DNA of 64,000 nt. It comes from Dyadobacter sp. CY347. Its GTDB lineage: Bacteria > Bacteroidota > Bacteroidia > Cytophagales > Spirosomataceae. This document shows positions 16,927 to 27,965 of this stretch, one piece after another (position 1 is the stretch's first letter; each line of letters opens with the position of its first letter). The translations under genes and the position numbers were made by a program. Location: positions 78,020-142,019 of the forward strand of contig NZ_JAKFFT010000005.1 of NCBI RefSeq assembly GCF_021502655.1, given 5' to 3'. Under the pieces are notes generated by a model that saw only the letters and a program-made list of their open reading frames with translations, ran no database searches and had not been told where the DNA came from.

Positions 16927-18237
16927 TTAGCGGATGCTGTTATGAACCCAGTGCATGGGTTCGTTCAACCGGAATGGTTGGGTTTTCCTGCGTAACAGAA
17001 TGCGCAGCGAGTCGTTACCGCTTTTCCCGGAAAGCAGCATTCGCGTGCTGTCAGGATTCGTGTAATGCAGTATAAAGTTGCGGGTTGAATCCTTGTATTG
17101 CATTTCGAATGTCTTTTTGGCCGTATCCGCCTTATATGAGAAATATTCGCGTCCGTATCGCATCAACGGGCTGTCGGCGGGTTCCCGCTTGATGCTGCCG
17201 TTATTCCATTTTTCAAAAATAATGTTGTCCCAACGGGTTGTATCTCCATACAGCGTGAGCGGTTTTTGGTTTACTTCAAATGACTCGACATTGAAAAATC
17301 CCTCAGCAACAGTCGGTTTGTTTACCGCCATATAGCCACCCGCTAAGTATGCCGACATATTTTCGTAAAAAGAAACCAGGCAGAAAACAATGATGAACAA
17401 CATTTTCAGGGCGATCCGGGTGATGCGCTGCCAGTTTTTGGTAAGGTTTATAACCGGAATGTTGAGTTTAACATATTGATTTTGAATAAAGAGCGCCCAG
17501 AGTTTCTGTATATGCGGCACTAAAAGAAAGATCGCCATGAGCAGCAACGCGGTGCTGTAAAGTTTTACCTGAATATCAAAAAAGAAATTAAGCGCGACTA
17601 CATGCCCGATCACACCCACCAGGATTATGGCGCCCAAAGCCGTGGTGCGCCGCGAGAGCATCAGCAAGCCTCCAAGCGCTTCACAAATGCCGGAAAATAC
17701 TTCGTAGGAAGGAGAGGAGCCTATAAAAAGCCAGGCAAAACGCATGGCCGTAAACTCGCCCAGCGGCGTCGCGAGCTGACTGATGCTTGGCTCAGGCATT
17801 TGCATCGGGAAAATTTTGATAAATCCATAAGTGAACATGCTCATCGCCAGCTGGTAACGCACAATCACTTGCAGCCACGTGAAAAGTGCATTATACTCGC
17901 GTCTTCGCGCATCCGCCACTGACCAGATCAGCGTTCCCAAAACTGCAAACGAAAGCATGATCCCATTCCAGGTCCAGTCGTCAATGGTATCGCCGCTGCC
18001 ATTGGGTGCGATCTTGATGTCTGTGTGCAGGATATGTTTTTTGGCCAGCTGGATGAGCCATTCGGCCGCACCCCAGTGCAGGTCGTTGAAAAAACTAAGC
18101 AAGTCGCCGGTGAAAGGAATGCTGGAAGGCCACGTCCAGGGGGCAATGTAGAGAAGAAAAAAAATGAAGAAAAAACGGAATGCGACTTTTTCTTCCCATT
18201 TCCAGGAACGTTGAGTGAGCGTAGCAGAGGCGTCCAT
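16927..18237 (-). CDS. DoxX-like multi-pass membrane protein
   Basis: The 436-residue protein has six to seven hydrophobic helices in its first 300 residues (for example FFFIFFLLYIAPWTW, IMLSFAVLGTLIWSV, ALGAIILVGVIGHVVAL, ALKMLFIIVFCLVSFY). An extramembrane domain rich in charged residues follows (about 310-436). The GICEALGGLLMLSRRTTALGA segment resembles the DoxX/DoxD family, whose members are often linked to oxidative stress or quinone-related electron transfer. The long soluble tail (RWDNIIFEKWNNGS onward) is typical of Bacteroidota versions. It is read toward the lipoprotein genes at 16.8 kb but separated by 95 bases. The precise role is unknown. Confidence 0.72.
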   Translation of the reverse strand: MDASATLTQRSWKWEEKVAFRFFFIFFLLYIAPWTWPSSIPFTGDLLSFFNDLHWGAAEWLIQLAKKHILHTDIKIAPNGSGDTIDDWTWNGIMLSFAVLGTLIWSVADARRREYNALFTWLQVIVRYQLAMSMFTYGFIKIFPMQMPEPSISQLATPLGEFTAMRFAWLFIGSSPSYEVFSGICEALGGLLMLSRRTTALGAIILVGVIGHVVALNFFFDIQVKLYSTALLLMAIFLLVPHIQKLWALFIQNQYVKLNIPVINLTKNWQRITRIALKMLFIIVFCLVSFYENMSAYLAGGYMAVNKPTVAEGFFNVESFEVNQKPLTLYGDTTRWDNIIFEKWNNGSIKREPADSPLMRYGREYFSYKADTAKKTFEMQYKDSTRNFILHYTNPDSTRMLLSGKSGNDSLRILLRRKTQPFRLNEPMHWVHNSIR

Positions 18238-18470
18238 AATGAGCTGTTAATATGTGCCGCAAAGTATGCTACCGGGTGGTATTACAACAAATGTTTATGG
18301 ATATTTTTTAGAAAAAATTTACTACGATAATTCACTGCGAAAAGTTACCAAGTAACTGAGCGGGTACTATAATGTAACTACGTGTAGATATTTTTAGAAA
18401 ATGGAATTCCTGGGAACAATTATTTTACAGGACAGCATTGAAACTGTGTGTGGAACGGATTACACTAAAA

Positions 18471-18863
18471 ATGAATAACAGTATATTGCTTATCGACGAT
18501 GATCCGGATGATCATGAGATATTTGAATTTGCACTCGGAATGGTTTTTCCGAAAGCAACTTGCGAGCATTCTTTTAACTGCCAGGACGCAGTTGAGAAAA
18601 TAAAGGAAAGGCTTTCTCCGTTGCCGGATAACATCTTTCTAGACTTTAATATGCCGAAAATGGAGCTCCCCAAATGCTTATTTGCAATTAATGAGGCATT
18701 AGGCGTGAATCACGTGGACATTGTTATTCTAACCGGCCTGAAAGCTGCCGACCTTCCTAATTTCAAGTCTTTTGGCGTAATGAAGGTAATTTCAAAGCCG
18801 AGCACCATCGAATTGCTGGCAGAAGAAATCCAGGATGTGATGGGCTATAAAGCCAGCGCCTGA
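18471..18863 (+). CDS. Single-domain response regulator (CheY-like)
   Basis: The 130-residue protein is one receiver domain: LLIDDDPDDHEIF carries the acidic pocket at residues 9-11, the phospho-acceptor is Asp58 in FLDFNMPKM, and the conserved lysine is in ISKPST. There is no output domain, so it acts through protein contacts or as a phosphate shuttle. The ATG at 18471 is preferred over a TTG at 18438 that would add eleven residues. It stands 91 bases before the hybrid kinase gene, on the same strand, and resembles the other single-domain regulator at 23251. Such proteins are usually phosphorylated by nearby hybrid kinases. Confidence 0.9.
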   Translation: MNNSILLIDDDPDDHEIFEFALGMVFPKATCEHSFNCQDAVEKIKERLSPLPDNIFLDFNMPKMELPKCLFAINEALGVNHVDIVILTGLKAADLPNFKSFGVMKVISKPSTIELLAEEIQDVMGYKASA

Positions 18864-18954
18864 GGTTACCTCAACATCTTTGCCGTTTATTTACAGAATA
18901 TCTTTGCAGAGTTATAAATTACATTTAATTTACGTAGAAATAGTTGTAAATTGA

Positions 18955-21900
18955 ATGTTACCCTGCATGCGTAGAAATTTTATCTTCCTTTTTGCCCTTC
19001 TTTATTTAATTACCCCATTAATTGCCCAAGAAAAAAAAGCGATCTTCCGACATTTAACCACAGGGAATGGCTTATCACAAAACAATGTTACCTGCATTGT
19101 AAAAGACCGCCGCGGTTTTATGTGGTTCGGGACGCAGGACGGGCTAAATAAATTTGATGGGTATAAATTCACAGTTTACAGAAACGACCCTCGTAACCCG
19201 CAGACACTCAGCCATAATTATATTCATGCCATTTTTGAAGACAAACAAGGCAGGCTCTGGGTTGGCACCGATGATGGCGGATTGAGCCGGTTTGATAGTG
19301 AGCAGGAAACCTTCACGAATTACCTGCATAAAGCAGGAGACAACAACAGCATCAGCCATAACAAAGTGCACGCTATTGACCAAGATAGGGATGGCAATCT
19401 GTGGCTGGGCACCATTGGCGGCGGCATCAGCGTCTTCAATCCTGAAAAAAATACTTTACAAAACTATTCGAGCAATACCGGCATTGCCGGAAGCCTGAGC
19501 CATAACGTGGTGAGCGACATTACAGTGGACCGGAAGGGGAATGTGTGGGTAGCCACCAGCGGCGGCGGGCTTAACCGCTATAATGAGGCAACTAAAAAAT
19601 TTATCAACTACAAAAACAATCCGCAAGATCCAACCTCGCTGAGCAACAACGATTTAAATGAGATTCTGGAAGATTCCCACGGCAGACTTTGGATTGCTAC
19701 GGAGGGCGGGGGGCTTAACCGTTTAAATGCAGACGGGAAAACATTCACAGTATTCAAACATAACGATCAGCAACCGGCCGGCCTTTCTCATAATGATGTG
19801 ATCTCACTGGAAGAAGATAAAACTGGGAAAGTATGGGTAGGAACCAGGAATGGCGGCATCAATGTGTTGCAGGCCAACGACCGGTTTGTTCATTTCAATT
19901 ACGACAAAAATGATGCTGGCGGCTTGAACAACGGCTCTATTTATGCCATGTTTTGTGATCCGCAAGGCAGCATGTGGATAGGAACGTACAGCGGAGGCAT
20001 TAATGTAATGGATTCTGAGCCCCTGAAATTCGGCTTGGTTAAAACCAACATTAATGATCCGAAAAGTCTAAATAACGACAATGTACTTACTGTTATAGAG
20101 GACTTTGACGGAAAAATATGGGCCGGTACAGATGGGGGCGGTGTGAATGTGATCGATCCTAAAACCAATCAGACGATTTATTTTACACACAATCCCAAAA
20201 ACGAAAACAGCATTGCCAGCAACTATGTTATCTCAATTTGTGAAGACGAGGCACGGAATATTTGGATAGGAAATTATAAGGGTGGTTTGAGCTTGTATGA
20301 CAAAAAAATAAACGCATTCAGGAATTTGAATCAAAGCGAAAACCCTGCATCCTCTATTTATGCCAACATTCACGTCATGATCAATGATGAAAGCAGGCGC
20401 TGCCTGTGGATCGGGACTTCGAGAGGGTTGATGAAATATGATAAGGCTTCGGGTAATATAGTTGAATTCAGGGCCAATGCGAATGTCAGTGGCTCCATCA
20501 GCAGCGACATGATTCTTTCGCTGCTGGTGGATTCACATAAAAATCTCTGGGTAGGAACCGAGGGAAGCGGAGTGAACCTTTATGACGAGAAAACGAACCG
20601 GTTTACAGCATTCCATTCGGATCCGACAAAGGCTAAGAGCTTGTCTAATAACCATGTCAATGCGATCTATGAAGATAAAAACGGGCGTATCTGGCTCGCC
20701 ACGAGTAGCGGACTAAATTTGTTTGATAAAAAGGCTAATACTTTCAAGCATTACCAGCAATCGGACGGGCTGCCGAATAATGTGGTTCAAGGAATTACAG
20801 AGGACGGCCGGGGATTACTTTGGGTAAGTTCTAATAAAGGCCTTTCGAGGTTTAATCCAAAAACCGAGGAGTTTCGCAACTTCGATTTCAGCGACGGCTT
20901 ACAGCAGGGTTCTTTCAACCGTCTCTCGGTTTTTAAAAACAAGGCAGGACTAATATACATCGGAGGGCAGTATGGACTTAATTTTTTTCACCCGGACAGT
21001 ATTAAGTACAATGCATTTATCCCACCCGTTTTTATAACCGATTTTCAGATTTTCAATCAACCGGTTAAAAATCAGGAAGAAGGATCACCTATAAAAAGTC
21101 ACATTAGTGCAGCCAGGGAAATCGTTGTTTCCTATGCCCAGTCAATGCTCTCCTTTGAGTTCACTGCGCTGAATTATACGCTGGCTGAAAAGAACCAGTA
21201 TGCGTACCAACTCGTAGGATTTGATAAAGACTGGATTTACAGCGGGACCAACAGAAAGGCAACTTACACCAACCTTGATCCGGGAAAATATGTCTTCAAA
21301 GTAAAGGCCTCCAACAATGATGGCGTCTGGAATGAGCAGGGGACGAGCATTGTCCTGCGCGTGACACCGCCGTTCTGGAAGACGCTTTGGTTCAGGACAC
21401 TAGCGGTTTTGTTGATAGGAGGGCTCATATACTGGATCTACCGCTGGCGCATCGGAAGGATCAAAGAGCAAAAAGATCTGCTACAAAAACAGGTTGAAGA
21501 ACGGACCGTTGAGGTGATACGCCAGAAACACGAACTTGAACTGCAATCCGCTGATTTACAAACCATGAATTCCCGTTTGCAAAACCAGCACGAGAGGGAA
21601 CTGGTAGCGAGGCAGGAAGCGGAGAAGGCCAATATGGCAAAAAGCGTTTTCCTGGCCATAATGAGCCATGAGATCCGTACGCCGATGAATGGGGTGATCG
21701 GAATGGCGCTGCTCCTCGCGCAAACGCCTATGAATGAGGAACAAACGGAATATACAGACACCATAATCAAATGTGGCGACAGTTTGCTTACCGTAATTAA
21801 TGATATTCTGGACTTCTCGAAGATCGAGTCGGGCAATATGGAGCTGGAAAACATCAGTTTCAATCTTCGCGACTGCATTGAGGCGGTTTTGGATATATTT

Positions 21901-23181
21901 TCTTCCAAAGCTGCCGTCATAGGCCTGGATTTGGTTTACCAGATCGGTCCGCAAGTCCCTAACCAGATTATTGGCGACAGCCAGCGGTTGCGCCAGATCC
22001 TGATCAATCTCGTCGGGAATGCCATTAAGTTTACGCATCAGGGTGAAATTCTGGTGATTGTAAAACTGGTCAAATACATGAGTGAAGACGAACTGGAAAT
22101 CAGCTTTCAGATCAAAGACACGGGCATCGGCATTCCTGCGGATAAGCTCGACCGCCTGTTTGTAGCGTTTTCGCAAGTTGATTCTTCTCATACGCGCAAA
22201 TATGGAGGCACGGGACTCGGGCTGGTAATCAGCCAGCGACTTGTAGAGCTGATGGGCGGGACAATCGGTGTCGATAGCGAACCGGATAAGGGCACGAGCT
22301 TTCATTTTTCTATCCAGGCAAAGGTCAGCCATGAATCGCAGAGGCAATATGTGCATTTCAACACTTCCGAAAATGATGGAAAGGCAGTTTTGGTCGTGGA
22401 TGATAATGAAACGAATCTGCGGATTTTTCATGCGCAGATGGAACAATGGAAGCTGGTGCCTACGCTTGCATCATCTGGAAAGCACGCCCTCGAAATCCTG
22501 GACAGCGGTATGAAGTTCGACCTCATCATTACAGACCAGCAAATGCCGGAAATGGATGGCGTGACACTGGCTGGGATCATCAAAAAGCGGTTTCCAACAT
22601 TGCCGATCTTCCTGTTGAGCTCGGTAGGCGACGACAAGCGGCATACATTCAAAGACCTATTCGCTGCTATTCTGACCAAGCCAGTCAAGCATCAGCAACT
22701 TGGACAGCTGATCCAGATGGAACTCAAAAATCAGGGTGATTCGGGCAAGCAAGTCCTGCCAGCGGTGCAATCTCCGCTTTCTGAGGAATTTGCCATCCAA
22801 TATCCCTTGCAGATCCTGATTGCGGAGGATAATCAGATCAATGAAAAGCTTTTTGTCAAAATCCTCAGTAAACTGGGTTACAGCCCGATCGTTACCCGCG
22901 ATGGGGTGGAGGTCGTTGCCAGAACATTTTCGGAAAGGTTCGATGTCGTTTTCATGGACGTCCAAATGCCCGAAATTGACGGCCTGGAAGCCACACGCCT
23001 CATCCGCAAACAGCAGATCGACCAACCCTACATCATCGCCATGACCGCCAATGCCATGAAAGAAGACCGGGAAGAATGCCTCGCCGCCGGCATGGACGAC
23101 TACATTTCCAAACCCCTCCGCTACGACGACATTACCTCATCCTTGAAAAGGGCCTACCTGGCCTGCATTTCGGCTGAGTAG
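18955..23181 (+). CDS. Hybrid two-component sensor: propeller domains, Y_Y_Y, histidine kinase, two receivers
   Basis: This 1408-residue protein begins with a signal peptide (residues 1-24) and about fourteen reg_prop repeats of the W(V/I)GT-x-GGG type (residues 45-720), forming two seven-blade propellers in the periplasm. A Y_Y_Y domain follows (about 735-800), then a membrane helix near 812-830 and a coiled coil. The dimerisation domain has phospho-acceptor His905 ([10 protein letters not shown]), and the ATPase domain carries the G-box GTGLGLVIS. Two receivers have Asp1194 ([10 protein letters not shown]) and Asp1335 ([10 protein letters not shown]). It differs from the glycan-sensing SusR-like proteins by ending in two receivers with no AraC-type helix-turn-helix, so output must pass to another protein. 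Confidence 0.93.
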   Translation: MLPCMRRNFIFLFALLYLITPLIAQEKKAIFRHLTTGNGLSQNNVTCIVKDRRGFMWFGTQDGLNKFDGYKFTVYRNDPRNPQTLSHNYIHAIFEDKQGRLWVGTDDGGLSRFDSEQETFTNYLHKAGDNNSISHNKVHAIDQDRDGNLWLGTIGGGISVFNPEKNTLQNYSSNTGIAGSLSHNVVSDITVDRKGNVWVATSGGGLNRYNEATKKFINYKNNPQDPTSLSNNDLNEILEDSHGRLWIATEGGGLNRLNADGKTFTVFKHNDQQPAGLSHNDVISLEEDKTGKVWVGTRNGGINVLQANDRFVHFNYDKNDAGGLNNGSIYAMFCDPQGSMWIGTYSGGINVMDSEPLKFGLVKTNINDPKSLNNDNVLTVIEDFDGKIWAGTDGGGVNVIDPKTNQTIYFTHNPKNENSIASNYVISICEDEARNIWIGNYKGGLSLYDKKINAFRNLNQSENPASSIYANIHVMINDESRRCLWIGTSRGLMKYDKASGNIVEFRANANVSGSISSDMILSLLVDSHKNLWVGTEGSGVNLYDEKTNRFTAFHSDPTKAKSLSNNHVNAIYEDKNGRIWLATSSGLNLFDKKANTFKHYQQSDGLPNNVVQGITEDGRGLLWVSSNKGLSRFNPKTEEFRNFDFSDGLQQGSFNRLSVFKNKAGLIYIGGQYGLNFFHPDSIKYNAFIPPVFITDFQIFNQPVKNQEEGSPIKSHISAAREIVVSYAQSMLSFEFTALNYTLAEKNQYAYQLVGFDKDWIYSGTNRKATYTNLDPGKYVFKVKASNNDGVWNEQGTSIVLRVTPPFWKTLWFRTLAVLLIGGLIYWIYRWRIGRIKEQKDLLQKQVEERTVEVIRQKHELELQSADLQTMNSRLQNQHERELVARQEAEKANMAKSVFLAIMSHEIRTPMNGVIGMALLLAQTPMNEEQTEYTDTIIKCGDSLLTVINDILDFSKIESGNMELENISFNLRDCIEAVLDIFSSKAAVIGLDLVYQIGPQVPNQIIGDSQRLRQILINLVGNAIKFTHQGEILVIVKLVKYMSEDELEISFQIKDTGIGIPADKLDRLFVAFSQVDSSHTRKYGGTGLGLVISQRLVELMGGTIGVDSEPDKGTSFHFSIQAKVSHESQRQYVHFNTSENDGKAVLVVDDNETNLRIFHAQMEQWKLVPTLASSGKHALEILDSGMKFDLIITDQQMPEMDGVTLAGIIKKRFPTLPIFLLSSVGDDKRHTFKDLFAAILTKPVKHQQLGQLIQMELKNQGDSGKQVLPAVQSPLSEEFAIQYPLQILIAEDNQINEKLFVKILSKLGYSPIVTRDGVEVVARTFSERFDVVFMDVQMPEIDGLEATRLIRKQQIDQPYIIAMTANAMKEDREECLAAGMDDYISKPLRYDDITSSLKRAYLACISAE

Positions 23182-23250
23182 GGCGGAGGAGCTTACAGGA
23201 ATTTTATTATCTTGCGTCGCGCGATTTGCGCTCTCCTGAAACTTTCGAAA

Positions 23251-23643
23251 ATGTCTGAAAACGTGACCGTGTTTCTGATTGACGATGATATCGACGATCA
23301 GGAAATTTTTTCCATCATGCTGGAAGATGCTCTTCCCGATGCAAAATGTGTTTTTGCCAAAGATGGTATTCAGGCGCTCGAAAAACTGGAACAACCCGCA
23401 TTCTCCCCCGATGTCATCTTCATAGACATCAATATGCCCAAAATGAATGGTATGGAATTTTTAGCAGAGATGAAAAAAAGGCCGTCGCTCATTCATATCC
23501 CTGCTTTTATGTATTCGACCTCCGATGAAAAGGCTATTGTGCAGCAATGCAAGGCGCTCGGAGCATCAGGGCTTATAAAGAAACACGCCAACACGGATGA
23601 GGTAAAGGAAGAAATTAAAAGAATTGTAACGACCCTTATCTAG
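23251..23643 (+). CDS. Single-domain response regulator
   Basis: The 130-residue receiver has its acidic pocket in FLIDDDIDDQEIF, the phospho-acceptor Asp59 in FIDINMPKMNG, and the conserved lysine in GLIKKHAN. There is no output domain. ATG at 23251 is chosen; a TTG at 23212 would add thirteen unlikely residues. The gene lies 69 bases behind the hybrid kinase and 8 bases before the double kinase gene at 23652, so it is probably co-transcribed with the latter. The position suggests it passes phosphate between the two large sensors, which is inference. Confidence 0.9.
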   Translation: MSENVTVFLIDDDIDDQEIFSIMLEDALPDAKCVFAKDGIQALEKLEQPAFSPDVIFIDINMPKMNGMEFLAEMKKRPSLIHIPAFMYSTSDEKAIVQQCKALGASGLIKKHANTDEVKEEIKRIVTTLI

Positions 23644-23651
23644 TCATTTTC

Positions 23652-26600
23652 ATGGTAGACAATGAGTTAAAAAAGCTGGAATTCCTCGCAGGAGGAGGCG
23701 AAATGGGCGAACGCATCCGGCAATTTGAATGGGAAAAAACAAATCTTGGTAACCCCGAACAGTGGCCGCAAAGCCTTAAAACGTGCGTAAGGATCATGCT
23801 CAGTTCCAAACAACCGATTTGGATCGGCTGGGGCGATGATCTGGTCAAATTCTACAATGATGCATATATCGATATCGTTCGCGGAAAACATCCGGTTGCA
23901 TTAGGGCAGCCGGCGTCGGTAGTTTGGAAGGATATCTGGAAGGATATTGAACCGTTGCTTTCCCGGGCAATGAAAAAAGACGAGGGCACATATGTGGAGT
24001 CGCAGCTGCTGATCATGGAGCGCAGCGGCTTTCCCGAAGAAACTTATTACACTTTTTCCTACACGCCTGTCTTGGGCGCGGACGGGCTTCCTTCCGGCAT
24101 AATTTGCTATAACACAGCGGATACAGACCGGATCATTAATGAAAGGGCACTGAAAACAATGCAGCTGCTCGATACGGTTGCTCAGAAGAAAAACGAGCAG
24201 GAAGTGTATGCTCAGGCAACAAAAGCACTGGCCGGCAACCCGCAGGATTTTCCGTTTTCAATGGTTTATAAAGTGAAAATGGATGGCAACAGTGCCGAAA
24301 TCGTTGCTTACTCCGGCTTTGCGGAAAAACCGGAGCATGGTATCATCGACTTAACCAATCCTGAAATCACCACTCCCGGCATCTTGAAGGCCATTCACGA
24401 AAACTATATTGTGGAGTCGGACGTGGACGGGCAATTTAACGAGGTTCCAAAAGGGGCATGGGATATCTCCCCACGCGTTTTTGTGGATATTCCGATCAGG
24501 TCTGCCAACCGACAGTTTCCCCTGGCAGTGCTTACAGTAGGACTGAATCCATACCGTAAATTCGATGATGCTTATCGGAATTTTATCCAATTGATTGCAG
24601 ATCAGATCTCGCTGGGCGTGAACAATACGCTCGCATACGAGGAAGAGCGGAAGCGCGCTGAGGCGCTCGAAGCACTGGATAAGGCGAAAACGCTTTTTTT
24701 TACCAATATAAGCCACGAGTTCCGAACGCCATTGATGTTGATCCTAGGGCCGTTGGAAGAACTTTTGAATAAACCAGTTAGTAATCTGACAAATGCTGAG
24801 AGGCAGAGTGTTGAAGTGACGCACCGGAATGCGTTGCGGCTATTGAAGCTGGTCAACGCATTGCTGGATTTCAGTCGCATTGAAAGTGGCCGCCATCAGG
24901 CGCGTTTCGTATCGACAGATTTAGCGACTTATACCCGAAACCTCTCGGCGAATTTCCGGTCTGTGATTGAAAGTGCTGGTCTTCAATTGAATGTCATTAC
25001 GGATGATCATATGCCACCCGTTTATCTGGACCGCCAGATGTGGGAAAAAATCGTCTTCAATTTGTTATCGAATGCATTCAAATTTACACTGGAAGGCGCC
25101 ATTACTGTCAAGCTTTTCGCTGATGGTGAAAATGCCGTGCTGACAGTAACCGACACCGGGGTTGGTATTCCCGAGCCTGAATTGCCGCATATGTTTGAGC
25201 GTTTTCACAGGGTCCAAAATGCGGCAGGACGAACGTATGAAGGAACAGGCATCGGGCTTTCCTTGATCAAAGAACTGATTTTGTTGCATAACGGAAGTGT
25301 TAGTGTCGAAAGTGTTGAGGGTCAGGGAAGTTGCTTTACTGTTTCTATTCCATTCAGCACAGCGCATTTATCCCAAACACACATTTTGGAAGACAGTGAT
25401 AGCCTGGAAATAACGAACTCAAATGCCTATTTGCATGAAGCGGCGGCACTTGTGGAAAAGCAGGAAGTGTTGGCAGCTGTTAACAGTGATGATATTGAGT
25501 CAGAATCCGGAGAAGCCAGTGAGCTCGTCCTGATCGTCGATGACAATCCGGATATGCGTCAGCACATCGAATCCCTCGTTTCGACAAAGTACGATACGAT
25601 CACGGCAACAAATGGTCAGGATGCGCTTGATAAAATCAAAAAATATAAGCCTACATTGATTTTAAGCGACATTATGATGCCGGAAATCGATGGTATTGAA
25701 TTGCTCAGGCGGGTGAAAGCCAATCCGGAAACTAGTCAGCTGCCGGTAATCCTGATCACGGCACGGGCTGGCGAAGAATCAAAAATCGAAGGTTATGAGA
25801 TCGGCGCGGATGATTATTTGGTTAAACCATTTTCTTCCAATGAAATGCTGGCCAGGATCAAGTCGCAGATCAAGATGCACAGGGCTAGGAAGCGGATCGA
25901 GGAAAGCCAGAAGTTGTTTACGGAGGAGTTGGAGCAGCAGGTGCAGCAACGCACGAAGGATCTTTTGCTGGCCAATAAGGAGCTCGAATCATTTAACTAC
26001 ATCGCGAGCCACGATTTGCAGGAACCGTTGCGTAAAATCCAGACATTCATTCATTTAATTCAGAAAAATAAGGCGGATACCGATGCCGTAGATGTGTATT
26101 ACCAAAAGATCTCATCGTCGGCCCAGCGCATGAGCGAACTGATACAGTCTGTGCTGACATACAGCCGCCTGGCCAAGACGGGCGATGACTATTCGGCTGT
26201 GGACCTTAACAAAATCGTCCAGAACATTGAGGTAGATTTCGAATTACTGATCGCGGAAAAACATGCCGTTATATATTATGAAGACCTTCTGGTCATCAGG
26301 GCAAATGGTTTTCAGATTAACCAATTGTTCTCAAACCTGATCAGCAACTCAATCAAATTTTCAACCGAGAATCCGGTCATAACGATTACAGCCGAAATTG
26401 TTGACGGAGCCAATGTTGCTGCTCCTGCCGGTGTTCATTTGGATCAGCAGTATCATCACATTACATTCTCGGATAACGGCATTGGGTTTGAGCAGGAGTT
26501 TAGCGAGAAGATTTTCAGTCTGTTCCAAAGGCTTCATGGCAAGCACGAATATTCCGGAACCGGGATAGGGCTTACCATTGTGAAAAAAATCGTGGAGCAG

Positions 26601-26672
26601 CATAGCGGCTACATTGCCGCGGAATCGAGCCCGGGAAATGGAGCGGTGTTCAACATATGGCTTCCAGTGTAG
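23652..26672 (+). CDS. PAS-GAF histidine kinase with kinase-receiver-kinase architecture
   Basis: This 1006-residue soluble protein has a PAS-like N-terminal domain (residues 20-165) and a GAF-like region (about 175-330). A first kinase module follows with His355 in NISHEFRTPL and ATPase motifs NLLSNAFKF and GTGIGLSLIKEL. A receiver comes next with Asp673 in LSDIMMPEIDG. A second complete kinase module ends the protein, with His787 in YIASHDLQEPL (the bacteriophytochrome-like subtype) and GTGIGLTIVKKIV. There is no signal peptide or membrane helix. The second kinase probably is controlled by the receiver phosphorylated by the first. Its start lies eight bases behind the response regulator gene. 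The signal is unknown; the PAS domain suggests a small-molecule or redox cue. Confidence 0.9.
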   Translation: MVDNELKKLEFLAGGGEMGERIRQFEWEKTNLGNPEQWPQSLKTCVRIMLSSKQPIWIGWGDDLVKFYNDAYIDIVRGKHPVALGQPASVVWKDIWKDIEPLLSRAMKKDEGTYVESQLLIMERSGFPEETYYTFSYTPVLGADGLPSGIICYNTADTDRIINERALKTMQLLDTVAQKKNEQEVYAQATKALAGNPQDFPFSMVYKVKMDGNSAEIVAYSGFAEKPEHGIIDLTNPEITTPGILKAIHENYIVESDVDGQFNEVPKGAWDISPRVFVDIPIRSANRQFPLAVLTVGLNPYRKFDDAYRNFIQLIADQISLGVNNTLAYEEERKRAEALEALDKAKTLFFTNISHEFRTPLMLILGPLEELLNKPVSNLTNAERQSVEVTHRNALRLLKLVNALLDFSRIESGRHQARFVSTDLATYTRNLSANFRSVIESAGLQLNVITDDHMPPVYLDRQMWEKIVFNLLSNAFKFTLEGAITVKLFADGENAVLTVTDTGVGIPEPELPHMFERFHRVQNAAGRTYEGTGIGLSLIKELILLHNGSVSVESVEGQGSCFTVSIPFSTAHLSQTHILEDSDSLEITNSNAYLHEAAALVEKQEVLAAVNSDDIESESGEASELVLIVDDNPDMRQHIESLVSTKYDTITATNGQDALDKIKKYKPTLILSDIMMPEIDGIELLRRVKANPETSQLPVILITARAGEESKIEGYEIGADDYLVKPFSSNEMLARIKSQIKMHRARKRIEESQKLFTEELEQQVQQRTKDLLLANKELESFNYIASHDLQEPLRKIQTFIHLIQKNKADTDAVDVYYQKISSSAQRMSELIQSVLTYSRLAKTGDDYSAVDLNKIVQNIEVDFELLIAEKHAVIYYEDLLVIRANGFQINQLFSNLISNSIKFSTENPVITITAEIVDGANVAAPAGVHLDQQYHHITFSDNGIGFEQEFSEKIFSLFQRLHGKHEYSGTGIGLTIVKKIVEQHSGYIAAESSPGNGAVFNIWLPV

Positions 26673-26693
26673 CATTTATTTTATTTGAGTAAA

Positions 26694-26733
26694 ACAAAAA
26701 AATCGCCTCCCCATTTAGGAAGGCGATTTTTTA
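26694..26733. terminator. Bidirectional terminator between convergent genes
   Basis: AATCGCCT (26701-26708) pairs with AGGCGATT (26721-26728), with an A run on the left and a T run on the right, so it can stop transcription from both the kinase gene and the propeller lipoprotein gene. Confidence 0.75.
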
Positions 26734-26750
26734 TGATCTGTCAATTCTGA

Positions 26751-27770
26751 TTAGTATGTAAGCTTATAGACTTTACTGTTTCCAAGCGAAACAACATAGT
26801 AAGTATTGGTATAAACCTTTACAATGTCCGTAGGCATATTTATTCCGCCTAAAACAACGGTGCCGTCCTCACTGCTAATCTTTCCTTTATTAGGCTCAAA
26901 CATGAAAGATGAGGAAAAAGGGGCGAAATGTACAGCCAATGGCTTATTGCTGTCCGTAAGCTCAACATCCACCAATGTAGTAAATCCCTTCTTATGTTCG
27001 GAGACATTTCCCATATGATCAACTATCTTAATTTCAGCCAGCCCCTCATTGAAAGGAAAGCCAGTTAAAGACGTTACATAGAACTTGCTGCCGTCCCATG
27101 CAATTCCGGTAGGAACGAAATCAACCGTCATGCCACCCATAGGCTTTTTAGGATTGTCAAAATCTTCAAAAGTGGTAAATAAGCTTTTGGAACCGTCGCT
27201 TTTTCTGCGAATGATCAAATTTGTCGCAGCATCTGTAATAAACAGGTCACCCTCAGGTCCCCAAGCTAAATTATACAAGTTAGAATGCGCATCCGTCGTG
27301 TCTTTGAGCTGTGCTATTGAAAAGCTGCCAAGCTCTTCAAAGGCAAGGTCAGTTGCTTTTAGAGGAGTGTCGCCAGGGTTCCAGGATGAAACATTGGCTT
27401 TGTAAAGTCTGCCTTCAACACCGTGAAGAATGTAAAGCATACCATCTTTATATAAGAGGTGCGTGAGGCCACTGGGCATTTTTTCTTCGCTGCTTGTTGA
27501 CAAAAAACCGGTAATAGCGGGGTAAACCGTACCATCAGGTCCTATCAGGGATACCTGGCCGTCGTATGTGTCATTGTTTTCGGTTGCACTGCCTTGTTCG
27601 GTCACCCAAAGCCTGTTATTGTCGCCTTTAGTAATGGCAATTGGGGCTCGCAGAGCACCTTTTGAAAACTCAACGGAACTGAATTCAGTAGGATCCGGCG
27701 CGTGGTCAGTGCAACTGAGTGCGGAAGCAAAAAGGAAAAAGCTGAGGCCAAGTAAACGAACGGTCTTCAT
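26751..27770 (-). CDS. ScyD/ScyE-like beta-propeller lipoprotein
   Basis: The 339-residue protein has a lipoprotein signal (SALSC, Cys20) and a six-blade-type propeller built from repeated strands such as LWVTEQG, GQVSLIGPDG, LYNLAWGPEGDLFITDAA and GIAWDGSKFYVTSLTG. This resembles the ScyD/ScyE and NHL families of extracellular propellers. No catalytic site is visible. It stands alone, convergent with the kinase gene and divergent from the isomerase at 27966, so its role cannot be inferred from neighbours. The mature protein is probably attached to the outer membrane. Confidence 0.78.
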   Translation of the reverse strand: MKTVRLLGLSFFLFASALSCTDHAPDPTEFSSVEFSKGALRAPIAITKGDNNRLWVTEQGSATENNDTYDGQVSLIGPDGTVYPAITGFLSTSSEEKMPSGLTHLLYKDGMLYILHGVEGRLYKANVSSWNPGDTPLKATDLAFEELGSFSIAQLKDTTDAHSNLYNLAWGPEGDLFITDAATNLIIRRKSDGSKSLFTTFEDFDNPKKPMGGMTVDFVPTGIAWDGSKFYVTSLTGFPFNEGLAEIKIVDHMGNVSEHKKGFTTLVDVELTDSNKPLAVHFAPFSSSFMFEPNKGKISSEDGTVVLGGINMPTDIVKVYTNTYYVVSLGNSKVYKLTY

Positions 27771-27965
27771 AAGAAAATGTTTATAGAATTGTGAGTAAAA
27801 TTAGAAGCTGCAATATTACTAAAACGGGCTGCATACGGACTATTCCCACATTGACTACTTATTGAATGGTATTTCCGCCATCATGTTCAGCCGGATAACT
27901 TGCCTGTTTGCAGGGTATGAACAGCGATGATTCGTCTTCAGTATTGAAACTTCTTATCCGAAAAA

